Assembly (NCBI GenBank): GCA_964613795.1
Contig: CAZTJR010000009.1
Coordinates: 1-64,000, forward strand
Direction: 5' to 3'
Source of the DNA: Chromatocurvus sp964613795
GTDB lineage: Bacteria > Pseudomonadota > Gammaproteobacteria > Pseudomonadales > Halieaceae
Length of the DNA stretch: 64,000 nucleotides
Under the pieces are notes generated by a model. The model was not told the origin of the DNA, did no database searches, and saw nothing but the letters and a program-made list of their open reading frames with translations. A program made the position numbers and the translations under genes. This document shows, piece by piece, positions 1 through 9,306 of this stretch; position 1 is the stretch's first letter; the number at the start of each line of letters is the position of its first letter.

Positions 1-47
1 ATAGAGCAGAATGCTCTGTCGGTTGCGAACCTGGATGTCTGAGCACT

Positions 48-69
48 GCAAAACTCTGTGTGCTCACAG
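48..69 (-). terminator. weak hairpin terminator after the TonB receptor gene
   Basis: Read on the minus strand, CTGTG-AGCA-CACAG forms a 5-bp hairpin followed two bases later by TTTT, about 25 bases past the receptor stop codon. The stem is short, so this is only a candidate. A second small inverted repeat (AGAGCA-GAA-TGCTCT) lies at 4-18. Nothing else is recognisable in the first 93 bases. Confidence 0.3.
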
Positions 70-93
70 TGCTACGGCTGTCTCCCTGTCCCA

Positions 94-2865
94 CTAGGGG
101 AATCGCTGGGTCAGGCGCAGCCAGAAGGTGGTGCCGAGTAGCCGATAGGTGGAGACGTCCGTGTTGCCCTCGTCGGCGTTGACCAGCAGCGGCGGCTGCT
201 CGTCGAGGAGGTTGTCAATGCCCAGAAGCAGCGAGGTGCGTGTGGGCAACTCATAGCCGACGGTGATGTCGTGATACAGGATGTCATCCACACGATTGGC
301 GGTGCCCGGAAAGACCTCGCCACCGCTTTCTTCAATGGCGCCAATCCACTGAATCTCATATCCGGCGCTCCAGGGGCCGGCGCGCCAGCCCAACTGATAG
401 TTTCCCTGCCATTCGGGGATGGCGCCGAAATTGTCCTGGTCAAAACCCCCGGCGCCTGCAAACGGCGCCGCGCCGGGAAAGGCGATCAGCTCGCGCTCAA
501 GCACATGGCTTAGCAGCAGGCGGTGGCTGAAATGACCCTTGAATCCCGCGTGGCCGTAGCGCAGGTCGAGGTCAATTCCCCGGGCGGTCTCGCTAGCGAG
601 ATTCTGCAGCTGCGCCTGCACGTTGATGATACGACCCCCCGGAGCGCGGTTGACGCGGCCGCAGAAGGCATCGGCCCCGGTCTCCAGGCATTGTTCGAGG
701 ATGGTGTTGGCACCGAGGCTGGCAATGCCCTCGTCGATCTCCATGTCGTAGTAGTCGAGTGTGAGCTGCAGCTCCGGCAGGGACGGTGGTCGCCAGGTCA
801 TGCCGAGGGTTGTGACCGTTGCCTGTTCCGGACGCAGCTCACGGTTGCCGCCCGACAGCTCGGGCGTTTCCTCGCCGTTCTGGCCGAAGCTGCCATCGGC
901 CGGTACACCCTGGGCCACGCAGCGCTCGATCGCGAGAGGTGTCAGCGGCGAAAAATCGGCGCAGGGGTCTGCAACGATAGGATTGGCCTGGCTGAAGCCA
1001 CCGAACAGCTCGCCCACGTTAGGCGCGCGGAAGGCCTGTGACCAGGCGGCGCGCAAGCGCAGAGGCTCGGCGGGCGTCCAGTACAGCCCGGCTTCGGACA
1101 CGATCTCGTTGCCAAAGTTTGAAAAGTCCACCCAGCGCGTACCGAAATCGAGTGCCAGGGACTGTGCCCAGGGTACATCGCTGAGCAGGGGCAAGCCGAC
1201 TTCCAGGTAGGCCTCGCTGCTGTCGAAGCGTCCCCGGCTGACAGCGCGGGCACTGCCACTGGTGTTGCCGAGAACTGTCTGCGGATCCGGGACGTCCGCA
1301 GCCTCCTCTTCCCGGTACTCGAAGCCCAGGGCCGTCTCCAGTTCTCCCGCCGGGAGATCCAGCACATGGCCGCTGATATTGGCGCTGAATACGGTCTGTT
1401 CGTTGTAGCCGCTGTCCTGCAGATCTGCCCCCGCATAGGCGAGCATCTCTGATGTGATGCTGCCGGCGCCGCCGAACAGGTTGAGGGGGACGCAGCCGTC
1501 CACTGGCGCGGCGGGGGTACCGCACACGGCGTCCCCGGCGCTGTTGCGGAACGACGGACCCAGTGCCAGGCGCAGGCGGGAATCCAGCACGTCGCCGGTC
1601 TGCAGCTGGCTCACGGTGTTGCGGCCGCGGGTCAGGCTGGCATCCCAGAACACGCCCCCGACCACGCCGTCGGCACCCAGCACGAAGCGCCAGGCCTCGT
1701 TGTCCTGTGAGAAGTCGCGCGGCCCACCCTCGATCAGGCGGCGCCGCACGTCGGTCAGGCGTTCGTCGAAGGGATTGAAGGCATTATTGGCGCTCACCAC
1801 GACGTCTTCCTCGCGGTTGGTAAAGAGCGGCAGCGGCGCCAGGCGGGTGCGCGAATCGCGCTCGTGGTACAGCATCTCAGTGAACACGTTGAGCGCGGCA
1901 TTCATACTGTAGCGCCCCTGCGCAAACAGCGACAGCCGCTTGGAGGGCTGCTGCAGATCCTCGAAGGGATTGAAATTGAAGCGATCGGTGTCGGGAGCCG
2001 TATTGTCGCCGATCCATGGCCTGAAGTCCGCAACATCGCTGCCATCTTCGCCCTCGATCAGTGTCAGTCTGCCCCGGCTGGTGCCGAAGTTGCCCTGGGG
2101 CGGCGCCGAGCTGCCGTCGAAAACCGGCGTATTGTCCGGGCCGGTGAAGGTCAGCCGGCGCTCCGAGAAGTCGCGGTCGCCCTTGCCCACGGAAGACTGG
2201 TCTACGTATTCGGCACCAAGCAGGTACTGCCAGCCATTGCGCTGCTCACCGAAAACCAGGCTGAGCTGCGCCGCTTCGCCATCACCGCGATGGGTCGTCC
2301 TGCCCTGAGCGGTGACTTCCAGTCCGTCTGTCTGCTGGCGGGTGATGATATTCACCACGCCGGCGACCGCATCTGCGCCGTATTCCACGGAAGCGCCGGA
2401 CTTGAAAATCTCGACGCGCTCGACCATCGTCATGGGCAGCATGTTGAGATCGACGATGCCGCTGCCGCCGCTGCCGCCGGGCACGAAACGCCGGCCATTG
2501 ACGAGCACCAGCGTGCGCTCGGGGCCGAGTCCGCGCAATTCCACCGAGGCGACCCCCCGCGAAAGTCCACCGCCCTCGCCGCGGGCCCCGGTGCTGGTGT
2601 TCAGCGGTGAGCCTGCCATGAATGGCGCCTGCTGCAGAAATTCGCCGAGGAATGGCTGGCCGGACACTTCCAGCTGCTGGCGGTCTATTGAGGTCATGGG
2701 ATAGGCGCCGTCGGAAATGTCGGTGCGCAATCGTGTGCCGGTGACGACGATGTGCTCGAGCACTGGTTCGCGACTGACCTCTGCCGCGCTGTCGGGCTGG
2801 GCGAGCGGCGCCATCGATACCAGTAGCAAGGTCGCGGCGTATATCCGGTGGATCACAGGCTGCAT
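94..2865 (-). CDS. TonB-dependent outer-membrane receptor
   Basis: Predicted outer-membrane active transporter of about 923 residues: signal peptide (residues 1-24, ending around LAQP), plug domain at about 40-155, then a 22-strand-type beta barrel rich in aromatic and aspartate/asparagine turns. Plug hallmarks are IVVTGTRL near the N-terminus, VELRGLGPERTLVLVNGRR, and VERVEIFKSGASVEYGADAVAGVVNII. The reading frame stays open upstream to 3096, but that extension is Arg/Pro-rich and unlike a signal peptide, so the ATG at 2865 is preferred. The ligand cannot be read from sequence. No siderophore or sugar-utilisation genes lie beside it; the upstream neighbour rmuC is unrelated. Family assignment is firm, substrate unknown. 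Confidence 0.9.
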   Translation of the reverse strand: MQPVIHRIYAATLLLVSMAPLAQPDSAAEVSREPVLEHIVVTGTRLRTDISDGAYPMTSIDRQQLEVSGQPFLGEFLQQAPFMAGSPLNTSTGARGEGGGLSRGVASVELRGLGPERTLVLVNGRRFVPGGSGGSGIVDLNMLPMTMVERVEIFKSGASVEYGADAVAGVVNIITRQQTDGLEVTAQGRTTHRGDGEAAQLSLVFGEQRNGWQYLLGAEYVDQSSVGKGDRDFSERRLTFTGPDNTPVFDGSSAPPQGNFGTSRGRLTLIEGEDGSDVADFRPWIGDNTAPDTDRFNFNPFEDLQQPSKRLSLFAQGRYSMNAALNVFTEMLYHERDSRTRLAPLPLFTNREEDVVVSANNAFNPFDERLTDVRRRLIEGGPRDFSQDNEAWRFVLGADGVVGGVFWDASLTRGRNTVSQLQTGDVLDSRLRLALGPSFRNSAGDAVCGTPAAPVDGCVPLNLFGGAGSITSEMLAYAGADLQDSGYNEQTVFSANISGHVLDLPAGELETALGFEYREEEAADVPDPQTVLGNTSGSARAVSRGRFDSSEAYLEVGLPLLSDVPWAQSLALDFGTRWVDFSNFGNEIVSEAGLYWTPAEPLRLRAAWSQAFRAPNVGELFGGFSQANPIVADPCADFSPLTPLAIERCVAQGVPADGSFGQNGEETPELSGGNRELRPEQATVTTLGMTWRPPSLPELQLTLDYYDMEIDEGIASLGANTILEQCLETGADAFCGRVNRAPGGRIINVQAQLQNLASETARGIDLDLRYGHAGFKGHFSHRLLLSHVLERELIAFPGAAPFAGAGGFDQDNFGAIPEWQGNYQLGWRAGPWSAGYEIQWIGAIEESGGEVFPGTANRVDDILYHDITVGYELPTRTSLLLGIDNLLDEQPPLLVNADEGNTDVSTYRLLGTTFWLRLTQRFP

Positions 2866-2889
2866 TCGGACCTGCGTTAGCCGGTGCTG

Positions 2890-2918
2890 TGCTAAAAGGC
2901 GCCAGTGAATCATGTCAA
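2890..2918 (-). promoter_or_regulatory. possible promoter of the TonB receptor gene
   Basis: On the minus strand, a perfect TTGACA (2918-2913) is followed after 17 bases by TTAGCA (2895-2890), a poor -10 match. Transcription would begin around 2883, just upstream of the preferred ATG at 2865, which fits that start better than the longer reading frame. Confidence 0.3.
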
Positions 2919-3079
2919 CGCAGGACCATCTGCCGATAGTGTCAGCCCGTGATCGTAACAAGGCTGGCGGTGGCCATGCACGTCTCATCGGCAAGAACGG
3001 CTTGCCGTTCACACACCGGACGCGTTTTGATCTCGCTCCACGGCATCGCTGGAAGCGAAGTGTTCCGCGACAACGTGGA

Positions 3080-4387
3080 TCATCCACTGTCTCCATCGCC
3101 GTCGTTCAGTCGCCGGGCCTGCATCGCGAGATCAATGCGCTCGCTCTCGCTGTCGAGGTGCAGTGACTCCATGTCGGGCAGGGTCTTGGTGGCGCGCGCA
3201 GACAGCCCCTTGAAACGGTCAATCTTGCCATGTAGTCCCTGGGTTCCAACGAGGGCGGTGACGGTACTGTTGTAGTGATTGCCGGCCGCAGTGAGTGACT
3301 TGCCCAGCCCGGAAAGCCGCTCTGACAGAGTGCTGACCTGATTGTAGATATCACCGGCGGCGTCGGCGATATCGCGGGCCTCACGATGGCTGCGGTCAAC
3401 CATCCACAGGTTTGCCACCGTTCGCAGTACCGGCATGAGTGTCGTGTGCGACACCAGCACCACATTGCGCTGATAGCCGTAGTCGAAGAGCCCGCGGTCG
3501 GCTTTCAGGACTTCGATGTAAGCCGGTTCCACGGGCATGAACATGAGCACAAAGCTGGGGCTTCCCAGCTCCGAGAGGTTGCCGTAATCCTTGGTCGCGA
3601 GATCGTCAATATGCCTTTTGACGGAACTTATATGCGAAGTGAGCGCTTCCTTACGTTCGGCTTCATCGGGCGCCGATAGCGCGCGGCTATAGTCGAGCAG
3701 AGATACCTTGCTGTCGATGACCAGATGCTTGCCGCCAGGGAGTTTGATCAGAAAATCGGGTAATCGTCGACGCCCGTCCGCATCGGTGAACGCGCGCTGG
3801 CTATCGTAATGATCGCCGCGCAGCAGACCGGACAGTTCCAGCGTGCGCTCGAGTTGCGCCTCGCCCCAGTTGCCCATCGCCTTGTTGTCGCCTTTCAGCG
3901 CCTGCGCCAGGTTGCTCGCCTGCACATTCATTTGCAGGCCGGTCTCGAGGACTTTGCGTATTTCACCCTCCAGCAGGGTATTGCCGCGCAAGGCCTCTGC
4001 GTGTACCTCATTAACGCGCGACTGGAAGCTGTTGATCTGCTCACGAAATGGCTGCAGCAGGGCTTCGAGGGATTCACGGCTGCTGGCATTGAAGCGCCTA
4101 CCCTTGTCGTCGAAGATGCGGTTGGCGAGATTTTCGAACTCGCGTGTCAGCTGTTGCCGGCTGTCACGCAGAAACTTTACCTGCTCGCGATAGCGTCGAT
4201 CACGCTCCTGCAGCGTCGCTTCGCTGCCGGCGAGGCGCCGGGAAAGATCGGCATGCTGCTTCTGCAGTTTTTCCAGCTGGCGCAGCCGCGGCCAGACCAG
4301 GGCGAGGCACAGCAGGACCCCGGCAACCGCGCCCGATACCAGGCAGGTGGCAATCAGCGGGTACAGGGATGCGTCGATAGCGGGCAT
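3080..4387 (-). CDS. rmuC: DNA recombination protein RmuC
   Basis: A 435-residue member of the RmuC family, proteins that limit recombination at inverted repeats and resemble nucleases. An N-terminal membrane segment (about 10-30) is followed by a long charged coiled coil (about 32-130, e.g. LEKLQKQHADLSRRL). The conserved core covers about 140-390 and includes GNWGEAQLE, LPGGKHLVIDSKVSL and SPSFVLMFMPVEPAYIEVL. Length is usual for the family. It lies downstream of glyS on the same strand after an 18-base gap, so read-through from glyQS is possible. Confidence 0.93.
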   Translation of the reverse strand: MPAIDASLYPLIATCLVSGAVAGVLLCLALVWPRLRQLEKLQKQHADLSRRLAGSEATLQERDRRYREQVKFLRDSRQQLTREFENLANRIFDDKGRRFNASSRESLEALLQPFREQINSFQSRVNEVHAEALRGNTLLEGEIRKVLETGLQMNVQASNLAQALKGDNKAMGNWGEAQLERTLELSGLLRGDHYDSQRAFTDADGRRRLPDFLIKLPGGKHLVIDSKVSLLDYSRALSAPDEAERKEALTSHISSVKRHIDDLATKDYGNLSELGSPSFVLMFMPVEPAYIEVLKADRGLFDYGYQRNVVLVSHTTLMPVLRTVANLWMVDRSHREARDIADAAGDIYNQVSTLSERLSGLGKSLTAAGNHYNSTVTALVGTQGLHGKIDRFKGLSARATKTLPDMESLHLDSESERIDLAMQARRLNDGDGDSG

Positions 4388-4405
4388 ACCCAGAGCGTAT
4401 CCGTA

Positions 4406-6487
4406 TCAGCGTGATACCACCAGCTGTGAAATATCCGCTACCTGCATGAATACCTGGCGTAGTTCATGTAAAAGATTCAGCCGGTTCTGACGCAGCGAGT
4501 CGTCCTCTGCATTCACCATGACCCGATCAAAAAAGGCATCAACCGGAGCGCGTAGCGCTGCCAGCTCGGCCAGCGCCTCGGTGTACGCCCCTGCGGCGAG
4601 CTGTTGTCGGGCCGCATCGCCAAGCTGCTGGAGGGATTGCCACAGTTCTCTCTCTTCCGGCGCAACGAAGCGGGTTGGTTCGACCCGGGAAAACCTGTGT
4701 TCGCGCTCGAGCTTGCCCAGGATATTGGCAACCCGCTTGTTCGCCGCAGCAAGAGCCGCGGACTCCGGCAGGTGGCTGAAGCGATGCACGGCGTGCACCC
4801 GCTGCTGAAACTCCAGCGGACGGGTCAGTCCCAGCGCAGCGACAGCGCGGAAGTGTTCAGCCGGGATGCCCTCGTCCTCGAACCAGGCACGGAAGCGCTC
4901 CAGCATGTAATCAAGCACGGGGTCGATATTGTCGGCCTCGAGCACGCCCGCTGGATACTGATCTCGCGCCAGCTCAAGGCAGACGCGCAGATCGATATCG
5001 ATGGCTTTCTCTACCAGGATGCGCAGCACCGCGAGTGAGGCGCGGCGCAGTGCAAAGGGGTCGCGTGATCCGGTGGGTGGCTGCCCGATTCCGAATATCC
5101 CCACCAGCGTGTCGAGTCGATCAGCCAGTGCCAGGCAGGTAGCCACCGGTTCCGATGGCAACCGATCGCCGGAAAAGCGCGGCCAGTACTGCTGCTGTAG
5201 TGCGGTAGCCACCGCCTCGGGTTCGCCGTCGTTGCGAGCGTAGTAAGCGCCCGCTATACCCTGAAGGTCGGGAAACTCAAGCACCATTTCGCTGACAAGA
5301 TCGGCTTTGGAGAGCCTGGCCGCGCGCTCGCTGTGAGCCGGGTCGGCGCCGAGGGTGTCTGCCAGGCCACGGGCGAGTCCTGCTACGCGCAGGGTTTTGT
5401 CGTGCAGGCTACCCAGGGCTTTCTGGAACACGACCCGCCCAAGTGACTCCACGCGACTGTCGAGGGTTCTCCGGCGGTCCTGCTCATAGAAGAACGCGGC
5501 GTCGCTGAGGCGCGGTCGGATCACGCGCTCGTTGCCGGCGATCACCTGCACCGGATCCTTGCTTTCGATGTTGCTGATGGTGATGAAATTCGGCAGCAAG
5601 CCGCCGCCGTCATCCACGAGGTGAAAATACTTCTGATGTTCCTTCATGGAAGAGATCAGGGCTTCTGCAGGCACCTCGAGAAATCGCGATTCAAACGCGC
5701 CGGTGAGCGCGACCGGCCATTCCACCAGGCCGGTGACCTCATCCAGCAGGTCATCGTCGATGACGGCGTGGGCGCCGAGTGCGCTGGCCTCCACCTTCAC
5801 CTGATCGAGAATCATCTGGCGGCGACGGGCAATGTCCGGTACCACGCGTGCCGCTTCGAGGGCTGGCAAGTAGTCGCCGGGGGTGGACAGCTCAATGTCG
5901 TGATTGCTGTGCACGCGATGGCCGCGCGTTGTCCGCCCCGTCGCAATACCGAGCACCTCACCTTGAACGACGTCTTCATCCACGAGGGCCACCACCCAGT
6001 GTGCGGGACGGACAAATTCAACGCGGCTGCTGCCCCAACGCATGCGTTTCGCGATGGGCAGGGCCGCTATGCTGGCATTGATCGAATCGATCAGCACGCC
6101 GCGAAGACTGGCGCCGGGCTGCTCCTGCTGCAGGCCCAGTCGAGGGCCCTTCCCGGTATCGATTTCCTGCAGCTGCGCAGGCTCAATGCCCTGTTTGCGC
6201 GCAAACCCGAGTGCGGCAGGGCTCCAGTCACCGCTGTCTGTGAGGGCCCTGTCTGCGGGCGGACCCAGCAGAGTGACGGTGGTCGCCGCCGCCTGTGTGT
6301 CCACGGCGTCCAACACCACGGCGAGTCGTCGGGGCGTGGCGTACCAGTGCGCATCGCCGTGAAGCATCAGCCCCTGCTCTGTCAGCGCTGCGACGATACC
6401 GTCTCGGAACGCCAGACCCAGTGCTGCCAGTGATGTCGGTGGCAGCTCTTCAGTACCCAGCTCCACCAGTACAGCCGCGGCACTCAT
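4406..6487 (-). CDS. glyS: glycine--tRNA ligase beta subunit
   Basis: Beta subunit (693 residues) of the bacterial alpha2beta2 glycyl-tRNA synthetase, which charges tRNA-Gly. Family landmarks are VELGTEELPP at the N-terminus, FVRPAHWVVALVD, SSMKEHQKYFHLVDDGG, the LADRLDTLVGIFGIGQPPTGSRDPFALRR segment (HD-like core) and a C-terminal anticodon-binding region. The ATG at 6487 is chosen because it overlaps the glyQ stop codon as ATGA, a classic translational-coupling arrangement; the frame is open nine codons further upstream. Confidence 0.97.
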   Translation of the reverse strand: MSAAAVLVELGTEELPPTSLAALGLAFRDGIVAALTEQGLMLHGDAHWYATPRRLAVVLDAVDTQAAATTVTLLGPPADRALTDSGDWSPAALGFARKQGIEPAQLQEIDTGKGPRLGLQQEQPGASLRGVLIDSINASIAALPIAKRMRWGSSRVEFVRPAHWVVALVDEDVVQGEVLGIATGRTTRGHRVHSNHDIELSTPGDYLPALEAARVVPDIARRRQMILDQVKVEASALGAHAVIDDDLLDEVTGLVEWPVALTGAFESRFLEVPAEALISSMKEHQKYFHLVDDGGGLLPNFITISNIESKDPVQVIAGNERVIRPRLSDAAFFYEQDRRRTLDSRVESLGRVVFQKALGSLHDKTLRVAGLARGLADTLGADPAHSERAARLSKADLVSEMVLEFPDLQGIAGAYYARNDGEPEAVATALQQQYWPRFSGDRLPSEPVATCLALADRLDTLVGIFGIGQPPTGSRDPFALRRASLAVLRILVEKAIDIDLRVCLELARDQYPAGVLEADNIDPVLDYMLERFRAWFEDEGIPAEHFRAVAALGLTRPLEFQQRVHAVHRFSHLPESAALAAANKRVANILGKLEREHRFSRVEPTRFVAPEERELWQSLQQLGDAARQQLAAGAYTEALAELAALRAPVDAFFDRVMVNAEDDSLRQNRLNLLHELRQVFMQVADISQLVVSR

Positions 6488-7428
6488 GATTTCGCCCCCG
6501 CTGCCTGCCATTGTGAAAGAGCCTGCTCGCGGTGGCTGTCCGATGCCATGGGAAAGCCCAGGCGGGCGCGGGCGTCGACATAGGCACCGGCAACCGCCCT
6601 GGCCAGCGTGCGCACCCGCAGGATGAATCGCTGTCGCTCGGTGACCGATATCGCGTGGCGTGCGTCGAGCAGGTTGAAAGTGTGTGATGCTTTCATGACC
6701 AGCTCATAGGCCGGCAGGGGCAGCGCTGCCTGAACCAGCCGCTGCGCCTCTTTTTCGCAGTGGTCGAATTGCTGGAGCAGAAAATCGACATCCGCCTCCT
6801 GAAAATTGTAGCGCGACATCTCTACTTCATTCTGATGGAAGACGTCTCCGTAGGTGACAGGCCCTGCTGGCGTGTGCGCCCAGATCAGGTCATACACGCT
6901 GTCGACGCCCTGCAGGTACATCGCGATCCGCTCCAGGCCGTAGGTTATTTCACCCGTGACTGGAAAGCACTCCAGTCCGCCGGCTTGCTGGAAATAGGTG
7001 AACTGGGTGACTTCCATGCCGTTGAGCCACACTTCCCAGCCAAGACCCCAAGCACCCAGGGTGGGCGATTCCCAGTTGTCCTCGACAAAGCGGACGTCGT
7101 GGATTTCCATGTCCACTCCAAGGGCGCTGAGGGATTGCAGGTACAGTTCCTGGAAATCTGGCGGTGACGGCTTCATGACCACCTGAAACTGGTAATAATG
7201 CTGCAGGCGGTTCGGGTTTTCCCCGTAGCGCCCGTCGGTCGGTCGACGGCTGGGCTGTACGTACGCGGCATTCCAGTTTTCTGGCCCCAGCGAGCGCAGA
7301 AAGGTTGCCGGGTGGAAAGTGCCCGCGCCGACCTCCATGTCCAGAGGCTGCAGTACCACGCAGCCGTGGTTGCCCCAGAAGGCCTGCAGGCGCAGGATCA
7401 GGTCCTGAAAGGTGAGGGTCTGTTGCAT
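6484..7428 (-). CDS. glyQ: glycine--tRNA ligase alpha subunit
   Basis: Catalytic alpha subunit (314 residues) of heterotetrameric glycyl-tRNA synthetase. It starts with TFQDLILRLQAFWGNHGC and contains the class II signatures QPLDMEVGAGTFHPATFLR and YVQPSRRPTDGRYGENPNR, then GLGWEVWLNGMEVTQFTYFQQ. The length matches the family. It is the first gene of a glyQ-glyS pair and overlaps glyS by 4 bases. A minus-strand TATAAT lies about 67 bases upstream of its start. Confidence 0.97.
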   Translation of the reverse strand: MQQTLTFQDLILRLQAFWGNHGCVVLQPLDMEVGAGTFHPATFLRSLGPENWNAAYVQPSRRPTDGRYGENPNRLQHYYQFQVVMKPSPPDFQELYLQSLSALGVDMEIHDVRFVEDNWESPTLGAWGLGWEVWLNGMEVTQFTYFQQAGGLECFPVTGEITYGLERIAMYLQGVDSVYDLIWAHTPAGPVTYGDVFHQNEVEMSRYNFQEADVDFLLQQFDHCEKEAQRLVQAALPLPAYELVMKASHTFNLLDARHAISVTERQRFILRVRTLARAVAGAYVDARARLGFPMASDSHREQALSQWQAAGAKS

Positions 7429-7494
7429 AGGATTGCGCGTGCCTTTGCCCGTCCTGTTGCGATCACCGAGAGTCAGTGATGCAAAAAGGACTCT

Positions 7495-7500
7495 ATTATA
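7495..7500 (-). promoter_or_regulatory. probable -10 element of the glyQS operon
   Basis: A perfect minus-strand TATAAT sits about 67 bases upstream of the glyQ ATG. No good -35 hexamer is visible at 16-18 bases. The divergent acyltransferase gene begins only 31 bases away on the other strand, so this 102-base gap must serve both genes. Confidence 0.4.
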
Positions 7501-7530
7501 CAGTGTCTTTTGACGGCATAATATGCGGCG

Positions 7531-8463
7531 ATGGCTCGTAGCGCTCCCCCGTCAATACCCTCAGCCCTATCCCGCTCTGTCAGGGCGAGCGCACTGCGCT
7601 TCCTGCTCTGGATCTGTGCCTGGCTGCCACTGCCTGCCGCCCGCGCGCTCGGACGTGTCGCAGCACGGGTCGCATGGCTACTGTCGCCTGCCAGTCGTCG
7701 CATTACCGATCGTAATATCCGCCTGGCCTTCCCGCAACGGAGCCCGCATCAACAGCGCCGACTGGCGCGTGAGAGTTTTTCCTCTACTGCGCAGACGGCC
7801 TGTGAAATGGGTCATGTGTGGCTCAGGGATATGCGGCACGTGGAGGAACTGGTTCGTGAGGTGTCGGGAGAAGACGCCGTACGCGCCACATTGGCGTCCG
7901 GCCGCGGTGTCGTCGTTCTCGGGCCGCACCTTGGCAACTGGGAGGTGCTCGGCCTGCACCTTGCGTCACTGGGTCGACTGGTGTCGCTCTATGAGCCGCC
8001 ACACATGCGGGAACTGGACGGACTGCTGCGCAGCGCCAGAGAGCGCAGCGGGGCGCAGCTGGTCCCGACCAGTCGGCGCGGACTCGCCGCGCTGGTGCGC
8101 AGCGTGCGCGACGGGCAGATTTCCGGCATTCTTCCTGATCAGGTGCCAAGGTCGACAACGGCGGGGCTCAATGTGCCATTCATGAACATTCCCTGCTTTA
8201 CCGGCACACTGGCGAGCAAGGTCATACAGCGCAGCGGCGCCCTGGCCTTTTTTGGCTTTGCTCAGCGCGTGAAGGGCGGGTTCCACATCCGCTTTCTGCC
8301 CGCGGAGGCGGATATCTACTCTGCCGACCTTGAGCGTTCTCTGGCGGCCCTGAACCGTGGTGTCGAGGCCTGCCTGCGCTATTGTCCCGAGCAATACCAG
8401 TGGGAATACAAACGTTTTCGACAGCGTCCCGCTGTGTATCCGGATTACTACAGGAATCTCTAG
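7531..8463 (+). CDS. LpxL/HtrB-type lipid A acyltransferase
   Basis: A 310-residue member of the late lipid A acyltransferase family (LpxL/LpxM/HtrB), inner-membrane enzymes that add a secondary acyl chain to lipid A from acyl-ACP. The catalytic HX4(D/E) motif is present as H133-LGNW-E138 in GPHLGNWEVLGL. Other family signatures are ILPDQVPRSTTAGLNVPFMN and the C-terminal QYQWEYKRFRQRP. A hydrophobic segment lies at about 22-40. The gene is divergent from glyQ and is followed by djlA after 35 bases. The acyl chain and position transferred cannot be told from sequence, so no specific symbol is assigned. Confidence 0.88.
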   Translation: MARSAPPSIPSALSRSVRASALRFLLWICAWLPLPAARALGRVAARVAWLLSPASRRITDRNIRLAFPQRSPHQQRRLARESFSSTAQTACEMGHVWLRDMRHVEELVREVSGEDAVRATLASGRGVVVLGPHLGNWEVLGLHLASLGRLVSLYEPPHMRELDGLLRSARERSGAQLVPTSRRGLAALVRSVRDGQISGILPDQVPRSTTAGLNVPFMNIPCFTGTLASKVIQRSGALAFFGFAQRVKGGFHIRFLPAEADIYSADLERSLAALNRGVEACLRYCPEQYQWEYKRFRQRPAVYPDYYRNL

Positions 8464-8498
8464 AATGCCATCATCCATGTCCGATTCAGGCTGCCTTT

Positions 8499-9296
8499 AT
8501 GTTCTACGGTAAGCTGGTTGCCGGCCTTATCGGTTTTCTGGCCGCTGGCCTCGTGGGACTCGTTCTGGGTCTTCTGCTTGGCCACGCGTTCGATCGCGGA
8601 CTTCTGCGAACACTGCACTACGGTTCCCCCGAGCAGATAGCCAGAACGCAAAAATCCTTTTTCGACACCTGTTTTCTGTTGCTAGGGCATGTTGCCAAAG
8701 CCGATGGCCGGGTGACAGAGACAGAGGTTGCGCACACCGAGGCTCTGTTCCGACAAATGGGGCTCGATATGCGGCAGCGCCAGGAGGCCATCGGCCTGTT
8801 CAAGCGGGGCGCGGCGGCGGACTTCGACCCGGAGCCGGTGGTTGTCGACTTCCTCAGGGTCTGTCACGGTCAGCGCCGCCTCCGGCAGACGCTGCTGCTC
8901 TTCCTGATTTCGCTGGCGCTGGCGGATCATACGCTGGAGCTCGCGGAGCGGAGCGTGCTCGGTCGCCTGGCCGGTCTGCTGGGTTATAGCGATGGCCAGC
9001 TTGAACAGCTGCTTAACATGACCCGGGCGCAGGAGCACTTCCACGGCGAACGCGGCGCCCCGGGGGGTGTGCAGCCGGGCACCAGCCTCAGGGATGCCTA
9101 TGCGGCACTGGGCATCAGCGAGGATATAGATGACCGTGGGCTCAAGCGCGCTTATCGCAAGCTGATGAGTGAGCACCACCCCGACAAGCTGATCGCACGC
9201 GGTGTGCCCGAGGACATGCTCAAGGTCGCGACGGAGCGGGCCCAGGAAATACAGGTCGCCTACGACATGATCCGCAAGTCGCGTGGCCTGAAATAG
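8499..9296 (+). CDS. djlA: DjlA-type membrane co-chaperone (TerB plus J domain)
   Basis: A 265-residue protein with an N-terminal glycine-rich membrane anchor (about 4-30), a central TerB-like helical domain (FFDTCFLLLGHVAKADGRVTETEV) and a C-terminal J domain (about 198-265) with an intact HPD motif in SEHHPDKL. This order is that of DjlA, which stimulates DnaK from the inner membrane. The reading frame is open upstream to 8382 inside the acyltransferase gene. The ATG at 8499 begins the membrane anchor directly, as in known DjlA proteins. It ends ten bases before the convergent trkH gene. Confidence 0.9.
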   Translation: MFYGKLVAGLIGFLAAGLVGLVLGLLLGHAFDRGLLRTLHYGSPEQIARTQKSFFDTCFLLLGHVAKADGRVTETEVAHTEALFRQMGLDMRQRQEAIGLFKRGAAADFDPEPVVVDFLRVCHGQRRLRQTLLLFLISLALADHTLELAERSVLGRLAGLLGYSDGQLEQLLNMTRAQEHFHGERGAPGGVQPGTSLRDAYAALGISEDIDDRGLKRAYRKLMSEHHPDKLIARGVPEDMLKVATERAQEIQVAYDMIRKSRGLK

Positions 9297-9306
9297 GCTC
9301 TGGCAA

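Noticed and set aside
2866..3096. N-terminal extension of the TonB receptor frame
   Set aside because: Arg/Cys/Pro-rich and incompatible with an exported protein; the signal peptide begins at 2865.
7517..7522. CATAAT just before the acyltransferase start as a plus-strand -10
   Set aside because: Only eight bases separate it from the start codon and no -35 is visible; it would demand a leaderless message, for which there is no evidence.
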